DNA of 64,000 nucleotides from Leucobacter celer subsp. astrifaciens (GTDB lineage Bacteria; Actinomycetota; Actinomycetes; Actinomycetales; Microbacteriaceae): contig NZ_JHEI01000134.1 in assembly GCF_001273835.1 (NCBI RefSeq), forward strand, positions 124,001 through 188,000, in the 5' to 3' direction. Below the pieces are notes generated by a model, which did not search any database, was not told the DNA's origin, and saw only the letters and a list, made by a program, of their open reading frames with translations. Position 1 is the first letter of the stretch; the number at the start of each line of letters is the position of its first letter. Shown here piece by piece: positions 26,707-35,002 of the stretch. The position numbers were made by a program, and so were the translations under genes.

Positions 26707-27585
26707 CTACTTGAGCAGCCTCGACAGCACCCGATCCGCGAGCGGTTTTCCCCCGGTCTGGCAGGTGGGACAGTACTGCAGCGTGGAATCGCTGAAGATC
26801 ACCTGCCGGATCGTGTCGCCGCAGACCGGACACGGCTCCCCGAACCGGCCGTGCACCCGCATCGTCGACTTCTTCTCGCGCTTGAGCTCGGCGGCCGGGA
26901 GCCCATCGGCGCGATCCACCGCCTCTCGCAGCATCGATTCGAGGGCGCCGTACAACCGCAGCGCATCGTCGCGGGGCATCGCAGCCGGCTTGAACGGAGA
27001 CATGCGGGCGACGTGCAGGATCTCGTCGGAGTAGGCGTTGCCGATCCCGGCGATGAGCGACTGGTTGCGCAGCACCCCCTTGATCTGCGATCGGCCCGCC
27101 GCAGCGAGGATGCCCTCGAACACCTCGAAGGTGAAGGCCGCGTCGAGCGGGTCGGGCCCGAGGCGCGCGATGCCCGCAACCTCGGCCGGGTCGGTCACGA
27201 GATAGAGGGCGAGGTTCTTCTTCGTGCCGGCCTCGGTGATGTCGAGGCAGCCGCCGAATCCGGATCCCTCCTCGTCGAGGATCGTGAGCCGCGCCGCCAG
27301 CGGCCCGCGGCCCGGGCGCACGACGGTCTTCGGAGGATCGCCGCGCCACGTGATCCAGCCCGCGCGCGCCAGGTGGATGATCAGGTGATCGGAGCCGATG
27401 CGCAGATCCAGGAACTTGCCGTGGCGGCTCGCCTCTTCGACCGTGCGGCCGCTGAGCGCCGCCGGCTGGATCGCCACCGTCTTCAGCGCGGCGAACGCGT
27501 AGACATCGAGGCGCCCGACGACACGGCCGCCGATCCGTCGTCGCAGGTCGCTCACCAGCGCGGCCACCTCTGGCAGTTCGGGCAT
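26707..27585 (-). CDS. mutM: Formamidopyrimidine-DNA glycosylase family (Fpg/Nei)
   Basis: 292 residues. N-terminal MPELPEVAAL supplies the catalytic Pro2 and Glu3; the H2TH region has 'IKGVLRNQSLIAGIGNAYSDEIL'; the C-terminal zinc finger is CPVCGDTIRQ...QYCPTCQ (C-X2-C-X16-C-X2-C). The enzyme excises oxidised purines and cuts the backbone by lyase action. The start follows a leaderless TAGCGT by six bases. Actinobacteria carry several Fpg/Nei paralogues, so it may be a second copy and not the main MutM. Confidence 0.9.
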   Translation of the reverse strand: MPELPEVAALVSDLRRRIGGRVVGRLDVYAFAALKTVAIQPAALSGRTVEEASRHGKFLDLRIGSDHLIIHLARAGWITWRGDPPKTVVRPGRGPLAARLTILDEEGSGFGGCLDITEAGTKKNLALYLVTDPAEVAGIARLGPDPLDAAFTFEVFEGILAAAGRSQIKGVLRNQSLIAGIGNAYSDEILHVARMSPFKPAAMPRDDALRLYGALESMLREAVDRADGLPAAELKREKKSTMRVHGRFGEPCPVCGDTIRQVIFSDSTLQYCPTCQTGGKPLADRVLSRLLK

Positions 27586-27591
27586 GCCTTC

Positions 27592-27597
27592 ACGCTA
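27592..27597 (-). promoter_or_regulatory. Leaderless -10 promoter of the Fpg/Nei gene
   Basis: TAGCGT on the minus strand ends six bases before ATG 27585. Confidence 0.45.
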
Positions 27598-27701
27598 CGG
27601 CCAGGCCTTCGCCATGACAAGCCGCGGACGGGGCGGATCAGCGTCCCGGATCGGCGGGGCGGATCAGCGCGGCACTGATCCGGGCGCTGCAGCGGGCCGC
27701 C

Positions 27702-28736
27702 TCAGCGGGCAGAGGTGCGCGACACGGGGAACGGGTCGGCGAAGCCCGCCCAGGCCGCCGGCCCCGCGGCGAACTCCTCGTCGGTGAGCGCGGCCTCGTC
27801 GAGCGCCGCGACCAGAGCCGGCCGGTCGAGATCGAGGCCGATACCGGCGATGTCCTGCCCGAAGCCCAGCACCTCGTCGTCGTCCTCGTACTCGTCGTCG
27901 GCGACCAGCGGATGCATGGAGAACATCTGCCCCACGTGCTCCCACTTCGCCGTGACGCGCGGCCGCGAGGCGAGGCGGCAGAATCCGGCCGAACGGAGGA
28001 CGGTTCCGAACGCACCGCGCGAGAAGTCGCCGTCGAGGAGGCGCGAGAGCCGTCCCGGGTGCATGGGGCGCAGCTGCTCGTAGCGGAAGAACGCGACCCG
28101 TGGATCGGTGATGTGCGGATCGAAATCCTCGTTGAGGATCCCGACCCACCCGGGGCGCTCCTGCCCGACGGAGTAGGCCACCGGCTCGCCGGGATGCTCG
28201 CCGGGGCGCTCGGCACCGCCCTCCGCACCGCGGTCGAGGCGCAGTCTGGCGTGCGGACTGAGGTGGCTGACGAGCGCCATCACCGTCGAGAGATCCGGTG
28301 TGGAGAGCGGCGCCCAGTTCACCAGCAGCACGGTCGACGCGAACTCGATCTGCTCCACGGCCACGAGAGCGCGCGCGTATCCCGTCTCTCCCTCCGGGCC
28401 GTACCGCACGAAGTAGTCGTCGCGGCGCAGGTCGTCGAGCACGTGCGCGGCGTCGACGACGCAGGTGATCCCGATCAGCCGCGTGCTCTCCTCGGCCTCG
28501 CAGAGCGTGCCGATGAGCTCCGTCATCGAGACGCGCGCGGGGAACTCCACGACGGCGCGCCCCTCCCGGTAGGCCCACGGCACGAGCGCCCCGGCCTCGG
28601 CGATGGGGTCGGGAGACACTGCGATGCGCGCCGCGGGCAGGAGCACGGATCGCGTCTCGCCCGCCAGGCGCTCGGCCGCGCGGCGCCGCTCCGGCCCGCA
28701 CGAGCCGACGACGGCGATCACGTCGATGGGGTCCAC
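27702..28736 (-). CDS. CobW-like protein with degenerate nucleotide-binding loop
   Basis: 344 residues. GTG start with GGAGGA upstream. The order of elements resembles CobW/COG0523 proteins: '[18 protein letters not shown]' where the P-loop should be (no GKT/S), a mid-part '[25 protein letters not shown]', and a C-terminal CobW_C-like region '[24 protein letters not shown]' with '[16 protein letters not shown]'. The CxCC metal motif is absent. It is divergent from rpmJ and a true CobW gene across a Zur box, so it is probably induced by zinc shortage. Loss of the P-loop suggests a non-GTPase role. Confidence 0.75.
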   Translation of the reverse strand: MDPIDVIAVVGSCGPERRRAAERLAGETRSVLLPAARIAVSPDPIAEAGALVPWAYREGRAVVEFPARVSMTELIGTLCEAEESTRLIGITCVVDAAHVLDDLRRDDYFVRYGPEGETGYARALVAVEQIEFASTVLLVNWAPLSTPDLSTVMALVSHLSPHARLRLDRGAEGGAERPGEHPGEPVAYSVGQERPGWVGILNEDFDPHITDPRVAFFRYEQLRPMHPGRLSRLLDGDFSRGAFGTVLRSAGFCRLASRPRVTAKWEHVGQMFSMHPLVADDEYEDDDEVLGFGQDIAGIGLDLDRPALVAALDEAALTDEEFAAGPAAWAGFADPFPVSRTSAR

Positions 28737-28798
28737 GGCTGTTCCTCCGTTCGTCGGTGGCGCGCTCCACGGATGCGGCTCGCACGGATCATCTTATA

Positions 28799-28813
28799 TG
28801 ATAATCATTCTCA
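28799..28813. promoter_or_regulatory. Zur box between divergent zinc-starvation genes
   Basis: TGATAATCATTCTCA fits the Zur operator pattern of actinobacteria (TGAtAATcATTntCA, near-palindromic). It lies 27 bases before the rpmJ ATG and 63 bases from the start of the divergent gene. TATAAG/TTATAT overlapping its edge may act as -10 elements in both directions. Confidence 0.8.
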
Positions 28814-28839
28814 ACAATGAAGACAGGCAGGGAGACGCC

Positions 28840-28962
28840 ATGAAGGTCCGAGCATCGCTCAAGTCGCTCAAGAACCAGCCCGGCGCGCAGGTGGTGCGCC
28901 GCCGGGGACGGGTGTACGTGATCAACAAGCGCAACCCGCGCTTCAAGGGCCGCCAGGGGTGA
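28840..28962 (+). CDS. rpmJ: Ribosomal protein L36, zinc-free paralogue
   Basis: 40 residues: [20 protein letters not shown] then [20 protein letters not shown]. This is the C-minus form of L36 (bL36B/YkgO type) because the four Cys/His zinc ligands of the standard protein are missing. In many bacteria this version is derepressed by Zur in zinc starvation and replaces the zinc-binding copy in the ribosome. A Zur box is directly upstream, GGGAG precedes the start, and the stop overlaps the CobW gene (GTGA). Confidence 0.95.
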   Translation: MKVRASLKSLKNQPGAQVVRRRGRVYVINKRNPRFKGRQG

Positions 28963-29984
28963 ACACCTCGCGCCGCGTACCGGTGATCGCCATCACCGGC
29001 CACCTCGGCGCGGGCAAGACGACCCTGCTCAACCATCTGCTGCGCCGCCCGGGCGCGCGCCTCGGGGTAGTGGTGAACGACTTCGGCGCACTCAACGTCG
29101 ACGCCGCGCTCGTGGCGGGCCAGATCGACGAGGCAGCCTCGATCTCGGGCGGGTGCCTCTGCTGCCTCCCCGACGCCGGCGGCCTCGATGACGCCCTCGA
29201 GCGACTCTCGCACCCGCGCCTCGGACTCGATGCGATCATCGTCGAGGCGAGCGGCGCCGCCGACCCGATGGCCCTCGCCCGCGTCCTCCGCTACAGCGGC
29301 GTCGAGCGCGTGCGCCCGGGCGGCGTGGTCGAGGTCATCGACGCCGTCGAGCACTTCCGGACCGTCGACGTCCGACCCGATCCCCCGGCCCGCTACGCCG
29401 CCGCCACGCTGGTCGTGATCGGCAAGACCGACGCCCTCCCCGCACCCGAGCGAGACCGCGCAGTCGCCCGCATCGCGGAGCGCGTGCGGCGGCTGGGCCC
29501 GCACGCGCACATCGTCGTCGCCCATCACGGCCGGGTCGATCCCGCGCTGGTGTTCGACACCGACGACGACGAGGATCCCGCCGACCAGCTCCCCATCGGA
29601 CGGCTGATGCGGGAGCAGCCGGCGGAATCGCGCACGCACGAGCACGCGACGGCGGTGGCGATGGATCTGCCCGGCGCCGTGTCGCCGTCCGCGCTCGTGG
29701 AGCTCCTCGAGCACCCGCCCGCCGGGGCCTACCGGGTCAAGGGGAGGATCCGGGTGCGGGGTCCGCACGGCGACCGCGGCTACCTGGTGAACCTCGTCGG
29801 CACCGCGATCCACGTCGCCCCGCTTGCTGAGCCCCCGCAGCCCGGCGAGCTGGTGGCGATCGGCATGCGCCTCGACGCCGCGGAGACCCGGACGCGCCTG
29901 GACGCCGTGCGCCGGGCCCCGACCGAGCGGGTCGAGGCTCCGGGTCTGCGACAGCTGCACCGCTATCGCAGGCTCAGCGACTGA
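28959..29984 (+). CDS. CobW/COG0523 metal-chaperone GTPase
   Basis: 341 residues. Walker [12 protein letters not shown] near residue 14, the hallmark metal-binding CxCC in [13 protein letters not shown], '[15 protein letters not shown]' (switch II region), and IGKTDAL in the guanine-recognition position (NKxD becomes GKTD). The C-terminal CobW_C domain follows ('[24 protein letters not shown]'). An acidic '[11 protein letters not shown]' stretch replaces the His-rich loop. The GTG start overlaps the rpmJ stop, so both are made together under Zur control; the likely role is zinc delivery under shortage. Confidence 0.92.
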   Translation: MNTSRRVPVIAITGHLGAGKTTLLNHLLRRPGARLGVVVNDFGALNVDAALVAGQIDEAASISGGCLCCLPDAGGLDDALERLSHPRLGLDAIIVEASGAADPMALARVLRYSGVERVRPGGVVEVIDAVEHFRTVDVRPDPPARYAAATLVVIGKTDALPAPERDRAVARIAERVRRLGPHAHIVVAHHGRVDPALVFDTDDDEDPADQLPIGRLMREQPAESRTHEHATAVAMDLPGAVSPSALVELLEHPPAGAYRVKGRIRVRGPHGDRGYLVNLVGTAIHVAPLAEPPQPGELVAIGMRLDAAETRTRLDAVRRAPTERVEAPGLRQLHRYRRLSD

Positions 29985-30027
29985 GCGGCATCCCTCGCAT
30001 TTCATGATTGCGACGAACGTCAGGATT

Positions 30028-30040
30028 TTGATACGATCAA
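30028..30040. promoter_or_regulatory. Candidate operator upstream of kynA
   Basis: TTGATACGATCAA is a palindrome (TTGAT / ATCAA, 3-base centre) 30 bases before the kynA ATG. The PaaX-family regulator encoded at the end of the operon is a candidate ligand. Inference from position only. Confidence 0.35.
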
Positions 30041-30070
30041 CGCGACATCCGGGCACATGAAGGAGCTGCG

Positions 30071-30931
30071 ATGACGATCCAGGACGGCGTTCGCGACCTC
30101 GAGGGCGAGATCAAGACCGACTTCAGCAAGTCGATGGACTACGGCACGTACCTCGACCTGGAGACCCTGCTCTCGGCGCAGTCCCCGGTGAGCCGCCCCG
30201 AGCACCACGACGAGCTGCTCTTCATCATCCAGCACCAGACCACCGAGCTCTGGCTGAAGCTGGTGCTGCACGAGCTGCGGGCGGTGCGCGAGTACCTGGA
30301 CGCGGATCGGCTGACCCGCGCGCTGAAGACGCTATCGCGCGTCAAGCACATCCAGCGCACGCTGGCCGAGCAGTGGTCGGTGCTCGCCACGCTCACTCCC
30401 GCGGAGTACGCCGAGTTCCGCAGCGTGCTCGGGCCGTCGAGCGGTTTCCAGTCGTACCAGTACCGGGCGATCGAGTTCCTCCTCGGCAACAAGAACGCCC
30501 GCATGCTCGAGGTGTTCGCGGGCAAGCCGCAGCACGCGGAGCTCGAGGCGCTGCTGCACGAGCCCACGGTCTACGACAGCTTCCTGCGCCTGCTCGCCCG
30601 CCGCGGCTACCCGATCCCCGACTCCGTGCTGCAGCGCGACGTCTCCGAGGCGTGGGTCGAGCACCCCGAGCTGCTCCCGGTGCTGAAGACGATCTATGAG
30701 GACGTCGACGGGCACTGGGACGTGTACGAGGCGTGCGAGACCCTGGTCGACATCGAGGACGCCTTCCAGTTCTGGCGCTTCCGCCACATGAGCACGGTGC
30801 AGCGCACCATCGGCTTCAAGCGCGGCACGGGCGGATCGAGCGGCGTCGGCTTCCTGAAGCGCGCGCTCGATCTCACCTTCTTCCCCGAGCTCATCTCCGT
30901 GCGCACGGAGATCGAGGATCTGCGTGGCTGA
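30071..30931 (+). CDS. kynA: Tryptophan 2,3-dioxygenase
   Basis: 286 residues, full length. Heme enzyme that opens the indole ring of L-tryptophan to N-formylkynurenine. His55 in FIIQHQTTELWLKL is the active-site base; His239 in FWRFRHMSTVQRTIGFKRGTGG is the axial heme ligand, and the GTGGSSGV loop closes over the substrate. Start ATG follows AAGGAG by eight bases. Its stop overlaps the next gene start by eight bases. First gene of the operon kynA-amidohydrolase-kynU-paaX-like. Confidence 0.97.
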   Translation: MTIQDGVRDLEGEIKTDFSKSMDYGTYLDLETLLSAQSPVSRPEHHDELLFIIQHQTTELWLKLVLHELRAVREYLDADRLTRALKTLSRVKHIQRTLAEQWSVLATLTPAEYAEFRSVLGPSSGFQSYQYRAIEFLLGNKNARMLEVFAGKPQHAELEALLHEPTVYDSFLRLLARRGYPIPDSVLQRDVSEAWVEHPELLPVLKTIYEDVDGHWDVYEACETLVDIEDAFQFWRFRHMSTVQRTIGFKRGTGGSSGVGFLKRALDLTFFPELISVRTEIEDLRG

Positions 30932-32084
30932 GAGCGGCACGCGTGCCGGCGACCGGGCCGGCGCGTCGGCTCCGGATCCGACCGTACTGCCCGGGGTGGT
31001 GGATCGCCACGTGCACCTCGGGCTCGTGGCGCACCGGAAGCTCGCCGGCTCGCCGGTCGTCGAGGTGCACGATCTCGGGTGGGACCCGGCCGAGATCCGC
31101 GGGATCGCGGCGGAACTGGGCGGCGGCACGGTCGACCGGCGCAGCCCTGGAGGGTCGGAGACGCACCCTTCCGATCGGCCGCGGGGTGATGTCGACTCGC
31201 TCCGCTCGCTCAATCGGCGGGTGCGTGCCGTGCGGGTGCGCTACGCCGGCCCCTTCCACGCGGCGCCCGGCGGATACCCGAGCGGACGCAGCTGGGCTCC
31301 GACCGCGTGCGTGCGCGGGATCGAGACCGTCGCCGACGCCGCCGACGCGGTGAGCGAGGCGCTGGCAGCGGGATCCTCGGCGATCAAGATCACGCTGCAC
31401 GCCGATTTCCCCGCCCTGAGCGACGAGCTGCTCGCGGCGCTGGTCTCGGCCGCCCGCGCGGCCGGACTGCCCGCCGTCGTGCACGCCGAGGGCGCGGGCC
31501 AGGCGCGGCGCGCGATCGAGGCGGGCGCCGCGGCGCTCGTGCACGCACCCTGGACGGAGCGACTTCCCGACGAGGTGCTGGCGCTCTCCGCCGCTCGAGG
31601 CGTCGAGTGGATCTCGACGCTCGCGATCCACTCGGGCGACGACCTCGAGCGCGCGCTCGACAACGCCCGGCGGTACGCGGCGCTCGGCGGACGCGTGTCG
31701 TACGGCACCGACCTCGGCAACGGCCCCGCACCGGTCGGCGTGAACGAGCGCGAGATCGAGCTGCTCGGCGAGATCGGCCTCAACGGCGAGCGTCTGCTCG
31801 AGGCCGTGATGCCCGCCGCGGATCCCGCCGGATTCCTCGCCTCCCCCGAACCCCCGCCACGCACCGCGGCCGAGCTCATCGCCTGGCTGCGCGCGGCGCA
31901 CCGCATCGATCCCTCGCCTTCTCGCACGGCTCACCCGTCATCCTGCGCGACGAAGGAGTCGCAGGATCCACACGATGGATTCTGCGCACTGCGACTCGCT
32001 CCGCTCGCGCAGCATGACCGGCTTCGCCGCGCGCAGAATGACGACGAGCCCCTGACCCACTCCACGACGAAGGAGCACCCGTGA
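30924..32084 (+). CDS. Amidohydrolase-superfamily protein in the kynurenine operon
   Basis: 386 residues as read. The GTG start overlaps kynA, and the stop overlaps the kynU start (GTGA). Amidohydrolase ligands are recognisable: DRHVHLG (HxH), ITLHADF (His), VVHAEG, LVHAPWTE and the metal Asp in SYGTDLGNG. No cyclase-type kynurenine formamidase is present in the operon, so this protein is a candidate for the N-formylkynurenine hydrolysis step between KynA and KynU. The last ~50 residues (from about 'SRTAHPSSCATKESQ') are encoded by an intergenic-type palindromic repeat and look unlike the family, so the natural C-terminus has probably been replaced. Confidence 0.85.
   Translation: MAESGTRAGDRAGASAPDPTVLPGVVDRHVHLGLVAHRKLAGSPVVEVHDLGWDPAEIRGIAAELGGGTVDRRSPGGSETHPSDRPRGDVDSLRSLNRRVRAVRVRYAGPFHAAPGGYPSGRSWAPTACVRGIETVADAADAVSEALAAGSSAIKITLHADFPALSDELLAALVSAARAAGLPAVVHAEGAGQARRAIEAGAAALVHAPWTERLPDEVLALSAARGVEWISTLAIHSGDDLERALDNARRYAALGGRVSYGTDLGNGPAPVGVNEREIELLGEIGLNGERLLEAVMPAADPAGFLASPEPPPRTAAELIAWLRAAHRIDPSPSRTAHPSSCATKESQDPHDGFCALRLAPLAQHDRLRRAQNDDEPLTHSTTKEHP
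31937..32048. repeat. Palindromic repeat family C inside the 3' end of a gene
   Basis: GTCATCCTGCGCGACGAAGG followed by AGTCGCAGGATCCAC forms one hairpin, and ATTCTGCGC ... GCGCAGAAT (31979-32041 region) a larger second one. A related copy in the other orientation is at 48434-48462. The repeat encodes the last residues of the amidohydrolase and ends 33 bases before the kynU start. Confidence 0.75.
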
Positions 32085-33364
32085 TCCCGAACCCGACCAC
32101 CCCGACTTCCGCGGCCGAGCGCGCCGCCGCGCTCGACGCCGCCGACTCGCTCGCCCGCTTCCACGACCGCTTCGTGCAGCACCCCGACGTCGTCTCCTAC
32201 CTCGACGGCAACTCGCTCGGCCGTCCGCTCGAGGCCACCCGCGACCGTCTGGCGCAGCTCGTGGAGACCACCTGGGCCGGACGCCTCATCCGCGCCTGGG
32301 ACGAGACCTGGATGGACGAGCCGACGCGCCTCGGCGACACGATCGGCCGCGTGGCCATCGGGGCGGCCCCCGGCCAGACGGTGGTGGCCGACTCGACCAC
32401 GGTGCTGCTGTACAAGCTCGTGCGCGCCGCGCTCGACGCGCGCCCGGATCGCGGCGAGATCGTCGCCGACACCGAGAACTTCCCCACCGATCGCTTCATC
32501 CTGGAGGGCGTCGCCGCCGAGACGGGGCGCTCGATCCGGTGGATCACCCCCGACCCCGCAGCGGGAGTCACCGTCGATGAGGTGCGCGCGGTCGTCGGCT
32601 CGGATACCGCCCTCGTGCTGCTCAGCCACGTCGCCTTCAAGTCGGGCTACATCGCCGACATGACGGCGATCACGGCCGTCGCCCACGAGGCCGGCGCGCT
32701 GGTGCTGTGGGATCTGTGCCACTCGGCGGGCTCGATCGACGTGCGCCTGGACGAGGCCGGCGCCGACCTCGCGGTGGGCTGCACGTACAAGTACCTCAAC
32801 GGCGGCCCGGGCGCACCCGCGTTCGCCTACGTCGCCGAGGGGCTGCACGGCGCACTGCGCCAGCCCATCCAGGGGTGGCTGGGCACGGCCGACCCCTTCG
32901 CGATGACCGACACCTACGCGCCCTCCGCGGGAATCCGACAGGTCATCTCGGGCACCCCGCCGATTCTGGGGATGCAGCCGATGCAGGACATGCTCGAGCT
33001 GATCGATGAGGCCGGCGACGAGCGCAGCGGCGAAACCGGCATCGAAGCGATCCGCCGCAAGTCGCTCGCACTGACCGAGTTCGTGATCGACTACGCCGAC
33101 GAGCACCTGGCCCGATTCGGGGTGCGGGTGATCAGCCCCCGCGATCCGGCGGTGCGCGGCAGCCACGTGACCCTCGAGCACCCCGACTTCCGCCGACTCA
33201 CCGCCGAGCTCTGGGAGCGGGGCGTGATCCCCGACTTCCGTCCGCCGCAGGGGATGCGCATCGGCCTCTCCCCGCTCAGCACCTCGTTCGCCGAGGTGGC
33301 GACCGGTCTCGGTGTGCTGACCGAGCTGCTGGAGCGCGGGGCCGCCGCGGCGACGGACGCCTGA
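32081..33364 (+). CDS. kynU: Kynureninase
   Basis: 427 residues, PLP enzyme cleaving kynurenine to anthranilate and alanine. YLDGNSLGRPLEAT at the N-terminus, TENFPTDRF, 'VLWDLCHSAGSIDVRLDEAGADLAVGC' (Asp pairing with PLP nitrogen) and Lys237 in CTYKYLNGGPG forming the Schiff base. The GTG start has AAGGAG five bases upstream and overlaps the amidohydrolase stop. Its own stop overlaps the next ATG (TGATG). Confidence 0.96.
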   Translation: MIPNPTTPTSAAERAAALDAADSLARFHDRFVQHPDVVSYLDGNSLGRPLEATRDRLAQLVETTWAGRLIRAWDETWMDEPTRLGDTIGRVAIGAAPGQTVVADSTTVLLYKLVRAALDARPDRGEIVADTENFPTDRFILEGVAAETGRSIRWITPDPAAGVTVDEVRAVVGSDTALVLLSHVAFKSGYIADMTAITAVAHEAGALVLWDLCHSAGSIDVRLDEAGADLAVGCTYKYLNGGPGAPAFAYVAEGLHGALRQPIQGWLGTADPFAMTDTYAPSAGIRQVISGTPPILGMQPMQDMLELIDEAGDERSGETGIEAIRRKSLALTEFVIDYADEHLARFGVRVISPRDPAVRGSHVTLEHPDFRRLTAELWERGVIPDFRPPQGMRIGLSPLSTSFAEVATGLGVLTELLERGAAAATDA

Positions 33365-34221
33365 TGGAGGTGCTCGACGACCTCGACTCCCGCCCCGGGA
33401 GCGCGACCTCGCTGCTGCGCACCGTCATCGGGGCCGTGCTGCGGGATCACGGCGGCTGGCTGCCCACCGCGGTGTTCGTCGAGCTGCTGCGCACCGCGGG
33501 CGTCAGCCCGGAGCGCACCCGGACGGCGCTGGCTCGGGTGCGGGCGAAGGGGCTGCTCGCCTCCCAGCCGCGGGAGCGGCAACCCGGCTACGCCCTCACC
33601 CCCGCGGCCGAGGCCATGCTCGCGCGCGGCGACCGCCGCATCCACCAGCCGCGCAGCATGGACGACGGCGACGCGTGGTGCCTCGTCTCGTTCAGCGTGC
33701 CGGAGAACCGGCGGCAGGAGCGGCACCAGCTGCGCCGACAGCTCTCCTGGATCGGTGCGGGCCACGTATCGCAGGGCCTGTGGATCCTGCCGGCCTTCCT
33801 GCTCGAGGAGGCCGAGGACATCGTGCGCCGCTCGGGGCTGGCGGATCGCGCGACGCTGTTCGTCACCCACGAGGTGCGCGGTGCGGTTGCGCCGCGGGAG
33901 CTCGCCGCGCAGTGGTGGGATCTGGGCGCGATCCGAGAACTGCACGAGGGGTTCCTCGCGGCGCATACCGCCGACCTTGCGGCATGGAACGCGGATCCCG
34001 CGGAGGCCACGGCGTTCCGGCTGTGGATCGGGGCACTGGACTCCTGGCGCCCGATCCCCTATCTCGACCCCGGGCTGCCGCCCGCGCTCCTGCCGCACGA
34101 CTGGCCGGGCGCACGCAGCGCCGAACTGTACCTTGCGCTCCGCGAGGCCACGGCTGCGGCCGCGAGCGCCTACGTCGACGGGGCGGTAGGCGCCTCGAGC
34201 GGCTGGAACATGTCCCCGTAG
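33364..34221 (+). CDS. PaaX family transcriptional regulator
   Basis: 285 residues. N-terminal winged helix 'LLRTVIGAVLRDHGGWLPTAVFVELLRTAGVSPERTRTALARVRAKGLL', central PaaX domain 'DDGDAWCLVSFSVPENRRQERHQLRRQLSWIGAGHVSQGLWILPAF', and the C-terminal helical PaaX_C part. PaaX proteins sense CoA thioesters of aromatic acids; here the gene is coupled to kynU, so it probably regulates tryptophan breakdown, perhaps sensing anthraniloyl-CoA or another product. The last 52 bases overlap the convergent TetR gene. Confidence 0.9.
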   Translation: MEVLDDLDSRPGSATSLLRTVIGAVLRDHGGWLPTAVFVELLRTAGVSPERTRTALARVRAKGLLASQPRERQPGYALTPAAEAMLARGDRRIHQPRSMDDGDAWCLVSFSVPENRRQERHQLRRQLSWIGAGHVSQGLWILPAFLLEEAEDIVRRSGLADRATLFVTHEVRGAVAPRELAAQWWDLGAIRELHEGFLAAHTADLAAWNADPAEATAFRLWIGALDSWRPIPYLDPGLPPALLPHDWPGARSAELYLALREATAAAASAYVDGAVGASSGWNMSP

Positions 34222-34847
34222 TGCTCGAGCAGGCTCAGGAACGTCGTCTCGGCGACCGCGCGCTGATCGCTCTGGCCGCGCGTCACCTCGGCGAGCAGCG
34301 GAAGGCTCTGGCTCGCGATGAGCTCGTGATCCAGCAGGAGATCGCCGGCGCTCCAGTCGTAGGCGAAGCCGAGGGCCAGGTACTCGAGGCCGACCATCGC
34401 CTCGAAGGCGCGCGGCAGTTCCCAGCCGTCGCGCACCAGCGCCCGCATGAACGACTCGTACATCCGCAGCGTCTCCGCGTTGCGCACGGGGGTCGTGCTC
34501 AGTACCTGGATCGTGTTCGGGTGCCGGGCGAAGGCGCGGTAGTAGGCGAGCCCGAACTCCTGGATCGCCTCGCGCCAGGGCAGATCGAGGATCGCCGGGT
34601 CGTGGATCTCCCGCACGATGAGACCCCGGACGAGCTCGATGATGCCGCGCTGGCCATCGACGTGGTGGTAGAGCGACGGCGCGCGCACGCCGAGGCGCTC
34701 CGCCAGGAGCTTCATCGTGCAGGCCGGCCAGCCGCGCTCGTCGATGACGGCGAGCGCCTCGCGCGCGATGTCCTCCTCGGTGAGCGGCGGCCGCGACGGA
34801 CGTCCGGGCCGGCGCCGCGTGCGATCGAGATCGCCGGTCCGATCCAT
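34170..34847 (-). CDS. TetR family regulator
   Basis: 225 residues from ATG 34847; the frame continues upstream but would run into the divergent importer gene. N-terminal helix-turn-helix: 'LTEEDIAREALAVIDERGWPACTMKLLAERLGVRAPSLYHHVDGQRGIIELVRG', followed by a TetR_C-type helical ligand domain. The Arg/Pro-rich leader (RTRRRPGRPSRPP) is a common DNA-contact arm. Divergent from the polyamine-type importer operon, which it likely represses. The 3' end overlaps the PaaX gene by 52 bases on the other strand. Confidence 0.9.
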   Translation of the reverse strand: MDRTGDLDRTRRRPGRPSRPPLTEEDIAREALAVIDERGWPACTMKLLAERLGVRAPSLYHHVDGQRGIIELVRGLIVREIHDPAILDLPWREAIQEFGLAYYRAFARHPNTIQVLSTTPVRNAETLRMYESFMRALVRDGWELPRAFEAMVGLEYLALGFAYDWSAGDLLLDHELIASQSLPLLAEVTRGQSDQRAVAETTFLSLLEHYGDMFQPLEAPTAPST

Positions 34848-35002
34848 GGCCCGCCCTTTCTCCGTTGTGCCGATGATCGCGCCTCGAGATTTCGAGTTCG
34901 AGAAGCAACGGAAACGCTTCGATAACGACCCTTGCGCGTCAAATCTAATGCCGTTAGCTTTATCCGACAAGACCTTGCAAAGAAGCAGGAAGAAGGCCTT
35001 GC

